Assembly (NCBI GenBank): GCA_030674155.1
Contig: CM060319.1
Coordinates: 1,821,492 to 1,885,491 of the forward strand
Direction: 5' to 3'
DNA length: 64,000 nucleotides
Source: Stramonita haemastoma
Taxonomy: Eukaryota; Mollusca; Gastropoda; Neogastropoda; Muricidae
This document shows positions 45,851 through 57,215 of this stretch, in pieces. The translations under genes were made by a program, and so were the position numbers. The notes under the pieces are model-generated. The model searched no databases. It was not told where the DNA came from and was given only the letters and a program-made list of their open reading frames with translations. Numbering within the stretch: the first letter of the stretch is position 1; each line of letters begins with the position of its first letter.

Positions 45851-46088
45851 CGTGTGTTACACATCATTATTTAGCGCACGTGAAAGAACCCACGGCAACA
45901 AGAGACTTGTCCCTGGCAAAACTCTGTAGCAAAAAAAGCTGCTCTGATAGGGGAAACAAATACACCTGCAGACAGGAAAAAGAAAATAAATAATGGGCAG
46001 GCACTGTACTTGTGGCGACGTGCTCTTCCGGGGAGAGCAATCCGAATTTCACACAGAAAAATCTGCTGTGACAAAGTGGTTTAGAAGA
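45697..46088 (+). mobile_element. SINE-B, full length
   Basis: The tRNA-like head reads CGGTGGTCTAGAGGTAATGC (A box) with a B-box-like GGTTTGAATCCC. The body includes GATGAGACAATAAACCGAGG and the core TTTAGCGCACGTGAAAGAAC. It ends in AATCTGCTGTGACAAAGTGG. The length is about 390 bp. It abuts no microsatellite, unlike SINE-A copies. Confidence 0.9.
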
Positions 46089-46272
46089 CGATTTGTAAAC
46101 GTGTACAGTGATCTTTCCTTTATGCCTCATCCTTTTCTGTTTCACTTGAACGTGTTTGTAGTGGGCTTTATTGTATCCAATGCGATTTTGAAAAAAAAGA
46201 TTGTAACGGCTTAAAAAAAACTGGGTGTATCCCTTTTTGATTTTAAGTTGATTTCAAAAAGATTCTTTTTTT

Positions 46273-46350
46273 CAAACATTTCTTTTTATTCATTTCTTTT
46301 GTTACATTATTACACCAAATGAAAAACATATAAACGGTTTTGTCAACACT
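46273..46350. repeat. Uncharacterised dispersed repeat, copy 1
   Basis: TTTTTATTCATTTCTTT and AAATGAAAAACATATAAACG recur with changes at 51955-52027. Each copy is shortly followed by GA-rich repeat. Confidence 0.6.
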
Positions 46351-46369
46351 TAGAGAAGAAAGAAGAAGA

Positions 46370-46372
46370 AGA

Positions 46373-46468
<96 letters not shown>
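46370..46468. repeat. (AAG)n-(GA)n microsatellite
   Basis: GAA units pass into about 95 bp of GA. Confidence 0.95.
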
Positions 46469-46471
<3 letters not shown>

Positions 46472-46719
46472 TATCTGTTTTGGTTATTACCTTTGCTTTT
46501 ATGTTTTGCTACTGAATTTTTTGAAGTTCATTGTTTTATTTTTATGTTTTGATATTGATTTATTTTGTAGAAGTTCATTGTTTTATGCATGGCTTATTGT
46601 AAAAAAAGGTAAATACATTGTTTCTTCATTTCATATTCTGAAATAAACTTTGCCTAAGACTTTGGCTTTTGTATTTTAAAAAATATGCAAAGCAATGCTT
46701 GACACAATTTTGTTTTCTC

Positions 46720-46875
46720 TGTCTATTTGTCTGTCTATTTGTCTGTCTCGTTGTCTGTCTGCCTGTCTGTCTGTCTCTCTGTCTCTGTCTCTCTCTGTCT
46801 CTCTGTCTCTCTGTCTCTCTGTCTCTCTGTCTCTGTCTCTTCTGTCTGTCTGTCTGTCTGTCTTCTGTCTCTGTC

Positions 46876-46970
<95 letters not shown>

Positions 46971-47032
46971 TCTCTTCCTCTCTCTTTTCTCTCCCTCCTC
47001 TCTCTTCTCTCTCTCTCTCTCTCCTCAGTCCA
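46720..47032. repeat. (GTCT)n and (CT)n microsatellites
   Basis: CTGT and CT units lie over about 310 bp with frequent breaks. The open frames across it are artefacts. Confidence 0.93.
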
Positions 47033-47209
47033 TTCTACTCTACCTCATGCCTTACTTGCACTCTCCTTCCCTTCATCTCAAGTCCATATTCACTTCAAAC
47101 CCTATGTGACTCCCTTCCGATTCAATAAACAGACCAACATGTGATAAATCCATGCATTGATGTTGGATATATGTGATAATATATTCTCCCCTTTCTCTCT
47201 CTTCTTCTG

Positions 47210-47602
<393 letters not shown>

Positions 47603-48033
47603 GCCTAAACATGTTATTATCCATATTAAGAAATACTTTATTCACTTTTGTACTATTTAATAATCACGTGTTGAATGCAGTTGATTTTGTATATTTTTTT
47701 GATTCTCAAGTAAGCTGAATAATTATGTTCATTATGATTACAAAATGGTTATGAACGTGATTTTTATGACCATAAATACATAATCATAAGATTCAGGTAT
47801 TAGAATATGTATGTTTTAAAATATATGCCTTACAGCGGATGGATTCCTTTTGTGTTCCGTTACATGACTTGATTAAAATTAGGCATATACTTCCTTTAAA
47901 ATGAAGTTTATTGATGACATGAGCGCGAACTTTGTGTGTGTGTGTGTGTGGTGAGTGTGTTTGGGTGTTGTGTGTGTGTGTGTGGGGGGGGGATAATTGT
48001 TCTTATTTGTCGTCTCCCTTGTATTAAAATATT

Positions 48034-48272
48034 ATGGCCTTTTTTATAACATTACCTTAATATTGTATCTCTGTCTTATTTCTTACCTGTTGTTTGATAC
48101 TTGGTATGGTTTGCTCTTGGTAATTGGATCATTATAATTGTTCTTGTTTTAGTTGAGGCTGTTTTTTTTTTATCTTGATGTTATCCCTGAAAGGGGCGGG
48201 GACTGGATGTAAAAAAGCACATGAGTGCTTATCTATTATCCTCGAATAAAAGAATTTTGCCTTGCCTTGCCT
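48034..48272 (+). mobile_element. LINE-TC copy D, 3' fragment
   Basis: The plus-sense fragment matches the LINE-TC 3' UTR (TTATAACATTACCTTAATAT, GATCATTATAATTGTTCTTG). It has the hairpin region and CGAATAAAAGAATTTTGCC plus CCTTG units. It is followed by TTTGTCTCTTCTCTC, a weak TC tract. Confidence 0.85.
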
Positions 48273-48286
48273 TTGTCTCTTCTCTC

Positions 48287-48503
48287 TTCGGATGAGACTT
48301 TAAACGGAGGCCCCGTGTGCGAACGCACGCAGAACATTTTGTGCACACGTTAAATCGTGTTCCGCTTTTCGTAAGAGTAGGCCATCGTGTGCCGGTGGGA
48401 ACAGATGAGATTTATTAAACTGCATACACACGGGACTGGATGTAAAAAAGCACAAGAGTGCTTATTCCATTATCCTCGTTATAAGGAATAAATAAAATAA
48501 AAT

Positions 48504-48509
<6 letters not shown>
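48287..48509 (+). mobile_element. SINE-A copy, 5'-truncated, directly after LINE-TC copy D
   Basis: It starts at CTTCGGATGAGACTT, the recurrent truncation point, and ends in AATAAAATAAAATAAAATC followed by (CT)n. Confidence 0.88.
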
Positions 48510-48580
<71 letters not shown>

Positions 48581-48598
48581 TGAGAGAGAGAGAGAGAG
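48510..48598. repeat. (CT)n then (GA)n
   Basis: A CT run of about 65 bp, a short spacer ATTACTGA and a GA run of 20 bp form an inverted pair between a SINE-A and an RT fragment. Confidence 0.93.
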
Positions 48599-48600
48599 AA

Positions 48601-49605
48601 TATAACTGAATACCACAGATCTAAAACTGTTTTGGAAGATGTTTGATACTCAGATAGAACCAATATTAACGTATGCATCTGAGGTTTGGGGATTGTATGA
48701 AGAAGGCAAGCGAATTGAAAAGTTCACACATTTGCTATAAAGAGATTTCTATCTGTTCCTTTACATGCATCAAACCATCTAGTTTACGGGGAAAGTGGTA
48801 GATATCCGTTATACATAAGGGCATATATAAAAAGCATTAAATACTGGTTAAAACTTCTTAAACAACCAGCTTCTAGAATATGTAGACAGGCTTATGAAAT
48901 GCTAATCTTACAACATGAATCTGGTCGACTTAATTGGGTGTCAAATGTACAGAAAACTTTATGTGTGAATGGATTTGGTATTGTGTGGCTGAGTAGAGAC
49001 GTAGGATGTGAATATAGTTTCATTAATGAATTTAAAGATAGACTTATTTCATGCTACAAACAGAACTGGCATTCAGATTTAGAAAATAATGACAAATATA
49101 TGTGGTATAGTTCCTTCAAAAGTGTCTTTCAAACAGAAAGATATCTGTCTTTTATAACCAACAAATGGTACAAGATCAGTCTCAGTAGATTTCGGCTAAG
49201 AGTCAGTGGCCTTAAAAATTGTAAGTATTGGTTTTCAAGTGAAGATAACTCTATCGATAATATATGCCCTTCATGCCGAAATGCCACAGAAGACGAATTT
49301 CACTTTCTTTCGATTGTATGGCCTATTCTGATAAACGCAGAAACTGTGAGGCGCTAAGTGTGTTTAAAGGCATTGCTGATATGAATTCTGTTTCAAATAT
49401 TCTATCTGTCAGCAGTGAAGAGAAAATAGAAAGTCTAGCTAAATTCATTGGAGAAGCAATGAATATTAGGAAAAAGATAACGGAACTGAGTAACTAGTCC
49501 TTAGATGGTCCTTTATTGATTCTGTTCGTGTGTGTGTGTTTGGGGGGGGGGGGGGGGAGGGAGGGAGGAGAGAGAGAGTGTGTGTGTGTGTGTGCGTGCG
49601 TGCGT

Positions 49606-49671
<66 letters not shown>

Positions 49672-49838
49672 ACCTGCATGGCATTTAGAATGTGCAGTAG
49701 CATAATGTAAGTGCGAAGTGAGAAGAAAATTTGAAAAATGTTATTATGTTACACAAATTCATCTGAACTTGTTATTCCCCCTTGTCTACAGGGCTGTAAT
49801 GCTGTATGGACAATAAAACTGTGTCAGTGTCAGTGTCA

Positions 49839-49846
<8 letters not shown>
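48601..49846 (+). pseudogene. 5'-truncated LINE, C-terminal part of the reverse transcriptase
   Basis: The frame starts with FWKMFDTQIEPILTYASEVW, breaks near 48738 and continues with ESGRLNWVSNVQK and GFGIVWLSR. It then reads NWHSDL, RFRLRVSGLKN and ICPSCRN...DEFHFLS. This is the region after the RT palm with a CPxC...EDExHFL zinc-knuckle-like end, typical of jockey/I-group LINEs. A (GT)n run lies in the 3' UTR (49577-49670). The tail is ACAATAAAACTGTGTCAGTG with TGTCAG units, straight into (CT)n. It is not LINE-TC and is inactive. Confidence 0.8.

Positions 49847-49896
<50 letters not shown>
49847..49896. repeat. (CT)n microsatellite
   Basis: CT follows the (TGTCAG)n tail and precedes the LINE-TC copy E fragment. 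Confidence 0.95.
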
Positions 49897-49897
<1 letters not shown>

Positions 49898-50019
49898 TTT
49901 ATCTTGATGTTATCACTGAAAGGGGCAGGGACTGGATGTAAAAAAGCACATGTGTGCTTATCTATTATCCTCGAATAAAAGAATTTTGCCTTGCCTTGCC
50001 TTGCCTTGCCTTGCCTTGT
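49897..50019 (+). mobile_element. LINE-TC copy E, 3' fragment inserted in (CT)n
   Basis: Only the last 120 bp remain, from TTATCTTGATGTTATCACTG through the hairpin to five CCTTG units. It has CTCTCT on the left and TCTCTCTCTC on the right, so the microsatellite is split by the insertion. Confidence 0.9.
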
Positions 50020-50260
50020 CTCTCTCTCTTTTGCTTCCTTTCCCACTCCTTTCCCCTCCAACTTCCACCTTCACGTATTCTATCCTAGACTTGTTATGGA
50101 GAGGAGTGTTTTGGTTGTTATGTTGGATTCAAACTGTATTCTTACCATTTGAATACAGAAATGTGTTTTCAAGTAGCTTTTTGTGTTTAAAGGGTTTTTT
50201 ATGTTATTTTTTTAAATCTGTTTTTTTCCCCTTTTATGCCTACTTTGCTTGTTTTCCCGC

Positions 50261-50337
<77 letters not shown>

Positions 50338-50376
50338 CACTCACACTCTCTGTCTCTCTGTCTCTCTGTCTCTCTG

Positions 50377-50407
<31 letters not shown>

Positions 50408-50570
50408 ATCTGTGAACTTATTTCTCAAGTTGTTTCAGTGTCTTTTGCTACTTTGTGTACAATTTGTGCCCTAATTATCAATTCTCTAATCAATTTTAGT
50501 TATTCATTCATTTAGTTAGTTAGTTACTAAATTTATGTTTAGTCTAAAATGTTCCAAACATTCAATTTTG
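50020..50570. repeat. Plain sequence with (CA)n-(GTCT)n-(CT)n at its centre
   Basis: A CA run of about 80 bp and GTCT/CT units occupy 50262-50410. The rest shows nothing recognisable. Confidence 0.8.
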
Positions 50571-51325
50571 TCAGTGCTGTAACTGTGCAATCCCTGCGAA
50601 TATTTCAGGCTTGGATCCCTTGTCTGTTACAATTGCTCCCAGATATTTGAAGCTTTGTACCGTTTCCAAATTCTGACCACCGACCCTGATGTTGGTGTTG
50701 ATGCCGTTGATGTTGTTGGTCATCAGCTTGGTCTTCTGCGCACTGATCTCCATTCCATAGGCTGTTGAAGTCTTGTCAGTTACAGCACTGACAAAATTGA
50801 AGACCATTTGGAAGAACAGGAACATCTCGCTCAGCTCAAAGATCAGGCAGATGCGCACTCTGGTCATCTCAATATTTCTGTATGCTTGTGAGTCATGGAC
50901 CCTCACAGCAGATCTGGAGAGGAGAATACAGGCCACAGAGATGAGATGCTTTCGCAGACTCCTTGGCATCTCTTACAAAGACCACATTACTAACGAGGAA
51001 GTGAGAATCAGAATCGGTCAAGCCATTGGGCCCTTTGAAGATCTCCTGACCACAGTCAAAAAACGCAAACTGAAGTGGTATGGGCACGTCGCAAGATCAA
51101 CAGGGCTTGCCAAGACGATTCTGCAAGGAACCGTGCAAGGAGGGAGAAGGAGAGGCAGACAGAGAAAGAGATGGGAGGACAACATCCGAGAGTGGACAGG
51201 CCTCAGGCTGAGTGACTACCTGAGAAAGGTCGAGGACAGAGGGAAATGGAGAGAGCTGGTTGTGAGGTCTTCCGTGGCGCCCCTGCGGTCTAAACAGACT
51301 ATGGGATAGAAGAAGAAGTTCTAAA
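50571..51325 (+). mobile_element. RTE-type LINE 3' end with inverted 5' segment
   Basis: The plus-strand frame 50786-51309 reads ALTKLKTIWKNRNISLSSKI and SIFLYACESWTLTADL, then KWYGHVARSTGL and RRRGRQRKRWEDNIREW to a stop. This is the RT C-terminal region of an RTE/BovB-like LINE. The preceding piece of the protein (YGMEISAQKTKLM, FKYLGAIVTDKGSKPEI) is present but on the minus strand, at 50573-50785. About 25 bp (CAGTTACAGCACTGACAAAA...) occur at both ends of that piece in inverted orientation. The arrangement matches 5' inversion by twin priming. The tail is AGA units at 51310-51320. Confidence 0.82.
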
Positions 51326-51438
51326 CATTCTAATCAGATGTATGCTAATACCACAAGTGAATGTTATTATCATTGTGCTTGAAGTGCTTCCAGGTGCATT
51401 CTTGGAAAGTATTGAGAACGAAATTAATGTGAGGGCGT

Positions 51439-51439
<1 letters not shown>

Positions 51440-51473
<34 letters not shown>
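51440..51473. repeat. Poly(G) tract, over 30 bp
   Basis: An uninterrupted G run ends in TAGCG. A G-quadruplex is possible. The true length is uncertain because such runs are badly sequenced. Confidence 0.95.
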
Positions 51474-51474
<1 letters not shown>

Positions 51475-51539
51475 AGCGAGTGTATGAAATTGTAGTGGGT
51501 CCGGTGGCTTTTCTACAATAAAATTGTTCACAGTTCTCT

Positions 51540-51930
51540 CTCTCTCACTCATACACACACGCGCGCGTGCGCCATCCATAGATTGATTAAAACTTTCAGT
51601 CAGAGGAGGATACTTCTCTGTCTGCCGGTTGTCTGTCTGTCTGTCTATGTATCTGTGTGTCTGTCTGTCTGTCTATCTGTCTGTCTGTCTGCCGGTCTGT
51701 CTGTCTGTCTATGTATCTGTGTGTCTGTCTGTCTATCTGTCTGTCTGTCTGTCTATCTGTCTGTGTGTGTGTATCTATCTACCTGTCTGTCTGTCTATCT
51801 CTATCTGTCTGTCTATCTATCTGTCTGTCTGTCTATTTGTCTGTCTATCTGTCTGTCTGTCTCTATCTCTGTCTCTCTCTCGCTCTCTGTCTCTTGTTGT
51901 TGTTGTGTGTGTGGGAGTGTGAGGGGGGGG
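51540..51930. repeat. (CTGT)n with CTAT variants
   Basis: About 260 bp of CTGT/CTAT/CTGTGTG units with two internally repeated longer blocks (CTGCCGGTCTGT). The three open frames across it are artefacts. Confidence 0.93.
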
Positions 51931-51954
51931 GGGGGAGGTTGCTGGTTTTGTTTT

Positions 51955-52027
51955 GTTTTCAAACTTTTTTATTCATTTTTTTTATACATAGTTGTGCAAA
52001 ATGAAAAACATTTAAACGGTTTTGTTG
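51955..52027. repeat. Uncharacterised dispersed repeat, copy 2
   Basis: TTTTTTATTCATTTTTTTTA and AAAATGAAAAACATTTAAAC match the copy at 46273-46350. GA/AAAG-rich sequence follows. Confidence 0.6.
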
Positions 52028-52189
52028 CAAAAAAAACAAAAAGAAAGAAAGAAACTTCGAAAGAAAGAGAGAAACAAAGAAAGGAAGAGAGAGAAGAGAG
52101 GGTGATAGGAAAAGAGAGAGAGAAAGAGAGAGAGAGAGAAGGGGATAGAGAGAGGTCTCATAGGGGTATTGAGTTCAGCAGTCAGAACA

Positions 52190-52400
<211 letters not shown>

Positions 52401-52609
52401 TCTGTATATCAAAACAAAATCAGGTGTGCGGTGTGTATGTTTAGTATCAAAGTCTTTTTTGTGTGTGCGTCGGGCCTCCACTGGAGGGGTTTTGGATGAG
52501 AGTATAATTTGCAAATGTTGACGGCTTTAACCACTGTTATCAACCAAAGGTTGATATGGAATCCATTTAGTAATAAACTTATTGTGAAAAATTTTTTACG
52601 AGAAATATA

Positions 52610-54745
52610 TTCCTCAGTACTAACTATTATTCTGCTCAAGTTCTCGATGCCACGTCCATGAAATCTCTTTTTTCCCTCACCTCAACTCTCCTCGGATCTG
52701 CAAAGGCTAGCCCTCTGCCTACTGTCCACAGCCACTCTGAACTTCCTGCTATATTTTCTTCATTCTTCTCTGACAAAGTCCGCAACATCCGCTCCAAACT
52801 GGATCAGACTTCTTTCCAACCTGCACCTCCTGATCCCCAATTCACTGACACTCCTCTCCTTGTCTTTCACCCAACAAGCGAGAAAGAAATCAAGAACATT
52901 CTGAAAGAAATGACAATAAAATCATGCGATCTTGATCCTGTACCTGCTTCTCTTTTCTTTCAGTGCATTCTACAGCTTATACCTACTATCACAAAAATAG
53001 TAAACTCATCTCTTCTTTCAGGAAATTTTCCATCAGCTCTCAAAACTGCGATAGTCACACCTCTACTTAAAAAGCACGACCTCGATCCTAACATCCTGAA
53101 GAACTATAGACCTGTCTCTGATCTGCCTTTTATCTCAAAAGTCCTTGAGAAAGTTGTTCTGAAACAACTCAACAACCATCTTCTTTCCAATAATCTCTTC
53201 CCCCCTTTCCAGTCTGCCTATCGCGTCAACCACAGCACTGAAACCACCCTGATCCATACCTTGAACATGCTTCTCCATGCTTCTGACTCTGGGAAAATCT
53301 CCCTTCTTACTCTTCTCGACTTATCTGCTGCCTTTGACACTATAGACCATTCAATTCTTCTCTCCCGTCTCCAAAACATGTTTGGTATTAAAGGCACAGC
53401 CCTCACCTGGTTTACTTCATACCTTACAGACCGAGTCCATACAGTTGCAGTAAACAAGATTCAATCAGCGCCTGCCAAACTGGAATGTGGTGTCCCTAAG
53501 GGATCAGTTCTGGGCCCTCTTCTTTTTACTCTCTATACTGCTCCACTGTCACATATAATAGACCGCTATCATATCAATTATCCCTTTTATGCCGATGACT
53601 CTCAGATTCAAAGCAGTGTTACACCTGAAAATCAACCATCTCTCTTGACAAATATGACCAACTGCCTTCAAGATATCCAACACTGGATGATACAAAACAA
53701 GTTACAACTAAATGCAGATAAAACCGAAGCCATGCTCGTAGGCACCAAACACAAACTCTCCTCCATCTCTACAACTTCAATAAAATTCGGTAATACGTCA
53801 GTTCCACTATCCACTTCTGTGAAGTATCTAGGGGTCGTTGTCGACAACACACTCTCCATGCAAAAATTCATTACCCAGACCTGTCAGTCATGCTACTATC
53901 AACTACGGGGCATTAGTGCAATTCGAAAGTACCTGTCCACTGATGCAACATCCAAACTTGTCACTTCTCTTATTCTTTCATGTCTGGACTATTGCAATTC
54001 TCTTTTAGCTGGTCTGCCAGCGTCATCTATTCACTCCCTCCAACGTATACAAAACTCTGCAGCTCGTCTGGTCCTCAGAAAGAAAAAATCTGAGCACATT
54101 ACCCCTCTCTTGCAATCTCTCCACTGGCTGCCCGTACCACAGAGAGTAATCTACAAGATCAATACCCTCTGTTACAAATGCCTCCACAAAACTGCACCCT
54201 CCTACCTCTGTGAATGTCTTCACTTGTACACACCTTCTCGCTCCCTCCGCTCGGCCGCAGATATTTTGTCCTTCAGAATACCTAGATTCAACCTATCTAC
54301 CGTTGGCCGCCGCTCTTTCTCTGTTTCTGGTCCATTGATCTGGAACGACCTCCCTCTCTCCCTCCGGCAAAAGCCTACTTATAAATCTTTTAAATCCAAC
54401 CTCAAGACACACTTATTTCAAACCTAAGATTTTCTCCTTCTGTTTCCATCTCTTGTCTGTCCCCGTCTTTGACGTCTACCTGCATAAGTGTATAGCCTTT
54501 GTGGATGTGTGTGTGTGTGTGGGCGCGCGCGTGTGTGCGTTTGCGTGTGTGAGTATGTTCGAATTTGCTAGGACCATAGATTGTTATTGATTGCTTGTGT
54601 GATGTATAGGTCGAATGCAAGCGCTTTGATTTGTTTTTACAAGATATAGCGCTATATAAGTTCCATGTATTATTATTATTATTATTATATTATTATTATT
54701 ATTATTATTATTATTTATTATTATATTATTATTATTATTATTATT
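52610..54745 (+). mobile_element. L2/CR1-type LINE, 5'-truncated
   Basis: It starts at YYSAQVLDATSMKSLFS, in the region between endonuclease and RT. It runs through an intact RT frame and ends at AGCGCTATATAAGTTCC followed by an (ATT)n tail (54668-54745). The tail is the usual simple repeat of this clade. A second copy of just the 3' tail lies at 57115-57215. Confidence 0.88.
52658..54427 (+). CDS. Reverse transcriptase of the L2/CR1-type LINE, intact but N-truncated
   Basis: There are 589 codons without a break from the ATG at 52658, which is probably an internal Met of the original protein. RT landmarks in order are NYRPVSDLPFISKVLEK, FQSAYRVNHSTETTL, LLDLSAAFDTIDHS (motif A), GVPKGSVLGPLLF (motif B) and FYADDSQ. 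The catalytic YADD is codons 311-314, at 53588-53599. Then come LQLNADKTEAMLVG and KYLGVVVDNTLSM. The C-terminal domain has LHWLPVPQRVIYK and WNDLPLSLR. The endonuclease domain is missing, so the copy cannot be autonomous. An unbroken frame suggests a recent insertion. Confidence 0.9.
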   Translation: MKSLFSLTSTLLGSAKASPLPTVHSHSELPAIFSSFFSDKVRNIRSKLDQTSFQPAPPDPQFTDTPLLVFHPTSEKEIKNILKEMTIKSCDLDPVPASLFFQCILQLIPTITKIVNSSLLSGNFPSALKTAIVTPLLKKHDLDPNILKNYRPVSDLPFISKVLEKVVLKQLNNHLLSNNLFPPFQSAYRVNHSTETTLIHTLNMLLHASDSGKISLLTLLDLSAAFDTIDHSILLSRLQNMFGIKGTALTWFTSYLTDRVHTVAVNKIQSAPAKLECGVPKGSVLGPLLFTLYTAPLSHIIDRYHINYPFYADDSQIQSSVTPENQPSLLTNMTNCLQDIQHWMIQNKLQLNADKTEAMLVGTKHKLSSISTTSIKFGNTSVPLSTSVKYLGVVVDNTLSMQKFITQTCQSCYYQLRGISAIRKYLSTDATSKLVTSLILSCLDYCNSLLAGLPASSIHSLQRIQNSAARLVLRKKKSEHITPLLQSLHWLPVPQRVIYKINTLCYKCLHKTAPSYLCECLHLYTPSRSLRSAADILSFRIPRFNLSTVGRRSFSVSGPLIWNDLPLSLRQKPTYKSFKSNLKTHLFQT

Positions 54746-54812
54746 AGACAGGGAAAGTGCGGATGAAACAAAGCATGCAAAGCTTATCTGTAACCCATGA
54801 CTTATCTGTATC

Positions 54813-55080
54813 GGAGAAGACGATAAACCGAGGTCCCGTGTGTTACACATCATTATTTAGCGCACGTAAAAGAACCCACAGCAACAAAAGTGTTGTCCTA
54901 GGCAAATTTCTGTAGAAAAAAGCCAACCTGATAAGGAAACAAACAGCTGCAGACAGAAAAAAGAAAAAAAACATAATGGATGGCGCTGCATTTGTGGCGG
55001 CGCACTCTCCCCGGGGAGAGCAGCCCGAATTTCAGGCAGAGAAATCTGCTGTGACATAAAGTAGTATAAATAAAACCCTC
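54813..55080 (+). mobile_element. SINE-B copy, 5'-truncated
   Basis: It begins at GACGATAAACCGAGGTCCCG. The core ATTTAGCGCACGTAAAAGAA and the end AATCTGCTGTGACATAAAGT are present. The tRNA-like head is missing. Confidence 0.88.
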
Positions 55081-55207
55081 GAAAAATTAAAACCGTATAT
55101 TTTTTCATTCTCCATCTGTCTGTCTTCATTTTTAGATTTATCGATTATCGAATGGTACCCTGAGTGCTTGTCTGCGTAAACTATCGAGTTGTTGTTGTGT
55201 TCCCCAG

Positions 55208-55279
55208 CTTAACACCCTGGGAGTCACCCAGAATATGCACTCTGACTCACTCATCCCACCTGGGAATCACTGTGAGATT
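55208..55279 (+). CDS. Candidate internal exon of an unrecognised gene
   Basis: An exon of 72 bp (24 codons, phase 0 at both ends) reads LNTLGVTQNMHSDSLIPPGN then HCEI. The acceptor is strong (GTTGTTGTGTTCCCCAG) and the donor is consensus (GTAAGT). Composition and codons differ from surrounding repeats. I do not recognise the family. It lies between a SINE-B and an RTE element. It would splice in frame to the candidate exon at 60194. Confidence 0.5.
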
Positions 55280-55450
55280 GTAAGTACACCGGATATCGAT
55301 AAAAAGTTTGCGTGTACGACTGTTTTCAAGTACCTCGTCACATCGGCAGACATATTTCGACTTCAGAGGATTTTTCGGCTTAATGGAAAGTGCAAGTTAA
55401 ACTATCGAGTGATTGATTTCAGTGTTATCTGGCATAGACATCATCATCAT

Positions 55451-55483
<33 letters not shown>

Positions 55484-55489
55484 TTACAC

Positions 55490-57183
55490 CCAGTGGTGTG
55501 TAGGGCAGCAACAAAGACCTTCCACCCCTGCCTTTTCTGGGCCAGCCTGGTCAATTAACTCCAAGAGTGTTGCATGGCTTCCATTTCACATTCCACTGTC
55601 CTCCTCCATGTTGTTCTTGGTCTTCCTCTCTTTCTCTTGCCGTCTGGGGTCCAGTGCAGTGCTGTTCCTGCGATAGATTGTGTATCTCTCCGGAGTATAT
55701 GTCCAATCCATCTCCATCTTCGTTTGCTAATGATGGTGCCCATGTCAGTTTGGTTGCATTTCCTCAGTAGATCTTCATTGGAAATCTTTTCTGGCCAAAA
55801 GATTCGAAGGATTCTCCGGAGGCAGGTGGTGTGGAAGGATCTAAGTTTGGCAAGATCCGTCTCCGTCATCCTCCAACATTCAGATCCATACAGAAGTGTA
55901 GACACAACACAGCTCTGGTACAATTTCAGCTTGGTGCTGGTACCGTACTGTGGAGATCTCCAGATGTTGTTCATCTCCCTAAACATAATTATTCCTGGCC
56001 TTTCCCAGTCTGCTGTGGATGTCTTCTTTGGTGCCGCCCTCAGGTCTGATGATGCTGCCCAGATACGTGAATTTGTCCGCCTGGCGTAAGTCTGTTCCAT
56101 TTACTTTCACAGGGGCTGGTGTTTTAACATTTAGTGTCATTGTCTCTGTCTTCTTGGTGCTGATTCGTAGCCCCACCTGCCGTCCAAAGGTTTGAAGTCT
56201 GCTGGTCTTGTCCTGTATATGCTGGTGTGTGTGGGATAGTAGCGCCAGGTCATCTGCAAAGTCCAAGTCATCAAGAGTTGAGAAAAGGTTCCATCTTATC
56301 CCTCTTGGAGTGTCTTCTGTTGTCTGCCTCATGACCCAATCAATGACAAGATTGAAGAGAACTGCTGACATTACACATCCTTGTCTTACACCTGTCTTGA
56401 CTTCAAAGAGTGCGTCACTACAGCCTACTGAGCATGTGAAGTTGTTATAGAAGCTCTTAATCAGGTTTACCAGCTTGGATGGAATGCCATAGTGTCGTAG
56501 GATGTTCCAAAGGCTGTCCCTGTGAATACTGTCAAAGGCCTTTTCAAAATCAATGAAATTCACATACAGTTGCCTTTGCCACTCGGTGCACTGTTCAATG
56601 ATGGTACGTAGTGCAAAGATCTGATCAGAACAACTCTGATCAGAAGTCATTCGGATGAGACTCGAAACCGAGGCCCTGTGTGCGAATGCACGCAGAACAT
56701 CTTGCGCACACGTTAAAAACCCCGTTCCACCTTTCGGAAGAGTAGGCCATCGTGTGCCGGTAGGAGCGGATGACAAAATTATAACAAACCAGCATGCACA
56801 CAGGTGTCGTGTTTAGACACCATCCCTGAGGAAAAATCGGGGAGTTGGGGTCCCAGAGCGGCTCGGGGCTGTAGGTATATGGCAACGTTCTGGTGGCTCC
56901 TGCGACGGTACTGGAACCATTCGTATCGGTCAATGCCCTTCCAATGGATCATTCCAGTGCCGTGGAGAAGGGGGGTCTGCTGCATGGGTAACAGCTTGCC
57001 CTCCATACATACTTGCCCAGGCTTTGCGCTCTAAAGTGTACAGCAGCAACAAGACAACAACAGTTGATCATCGTTGTTCGTCGTTGATCTTTGCGCCTGG
57101 TGGCAGCATGATCTGTGGCTCTGTAGGTCAAATGCAAGCGCTTTGATTTGTTATTACAAGAGATAGCGCTATACAAATTCCAT

Positions 57184-57215
<32 letters not shown>

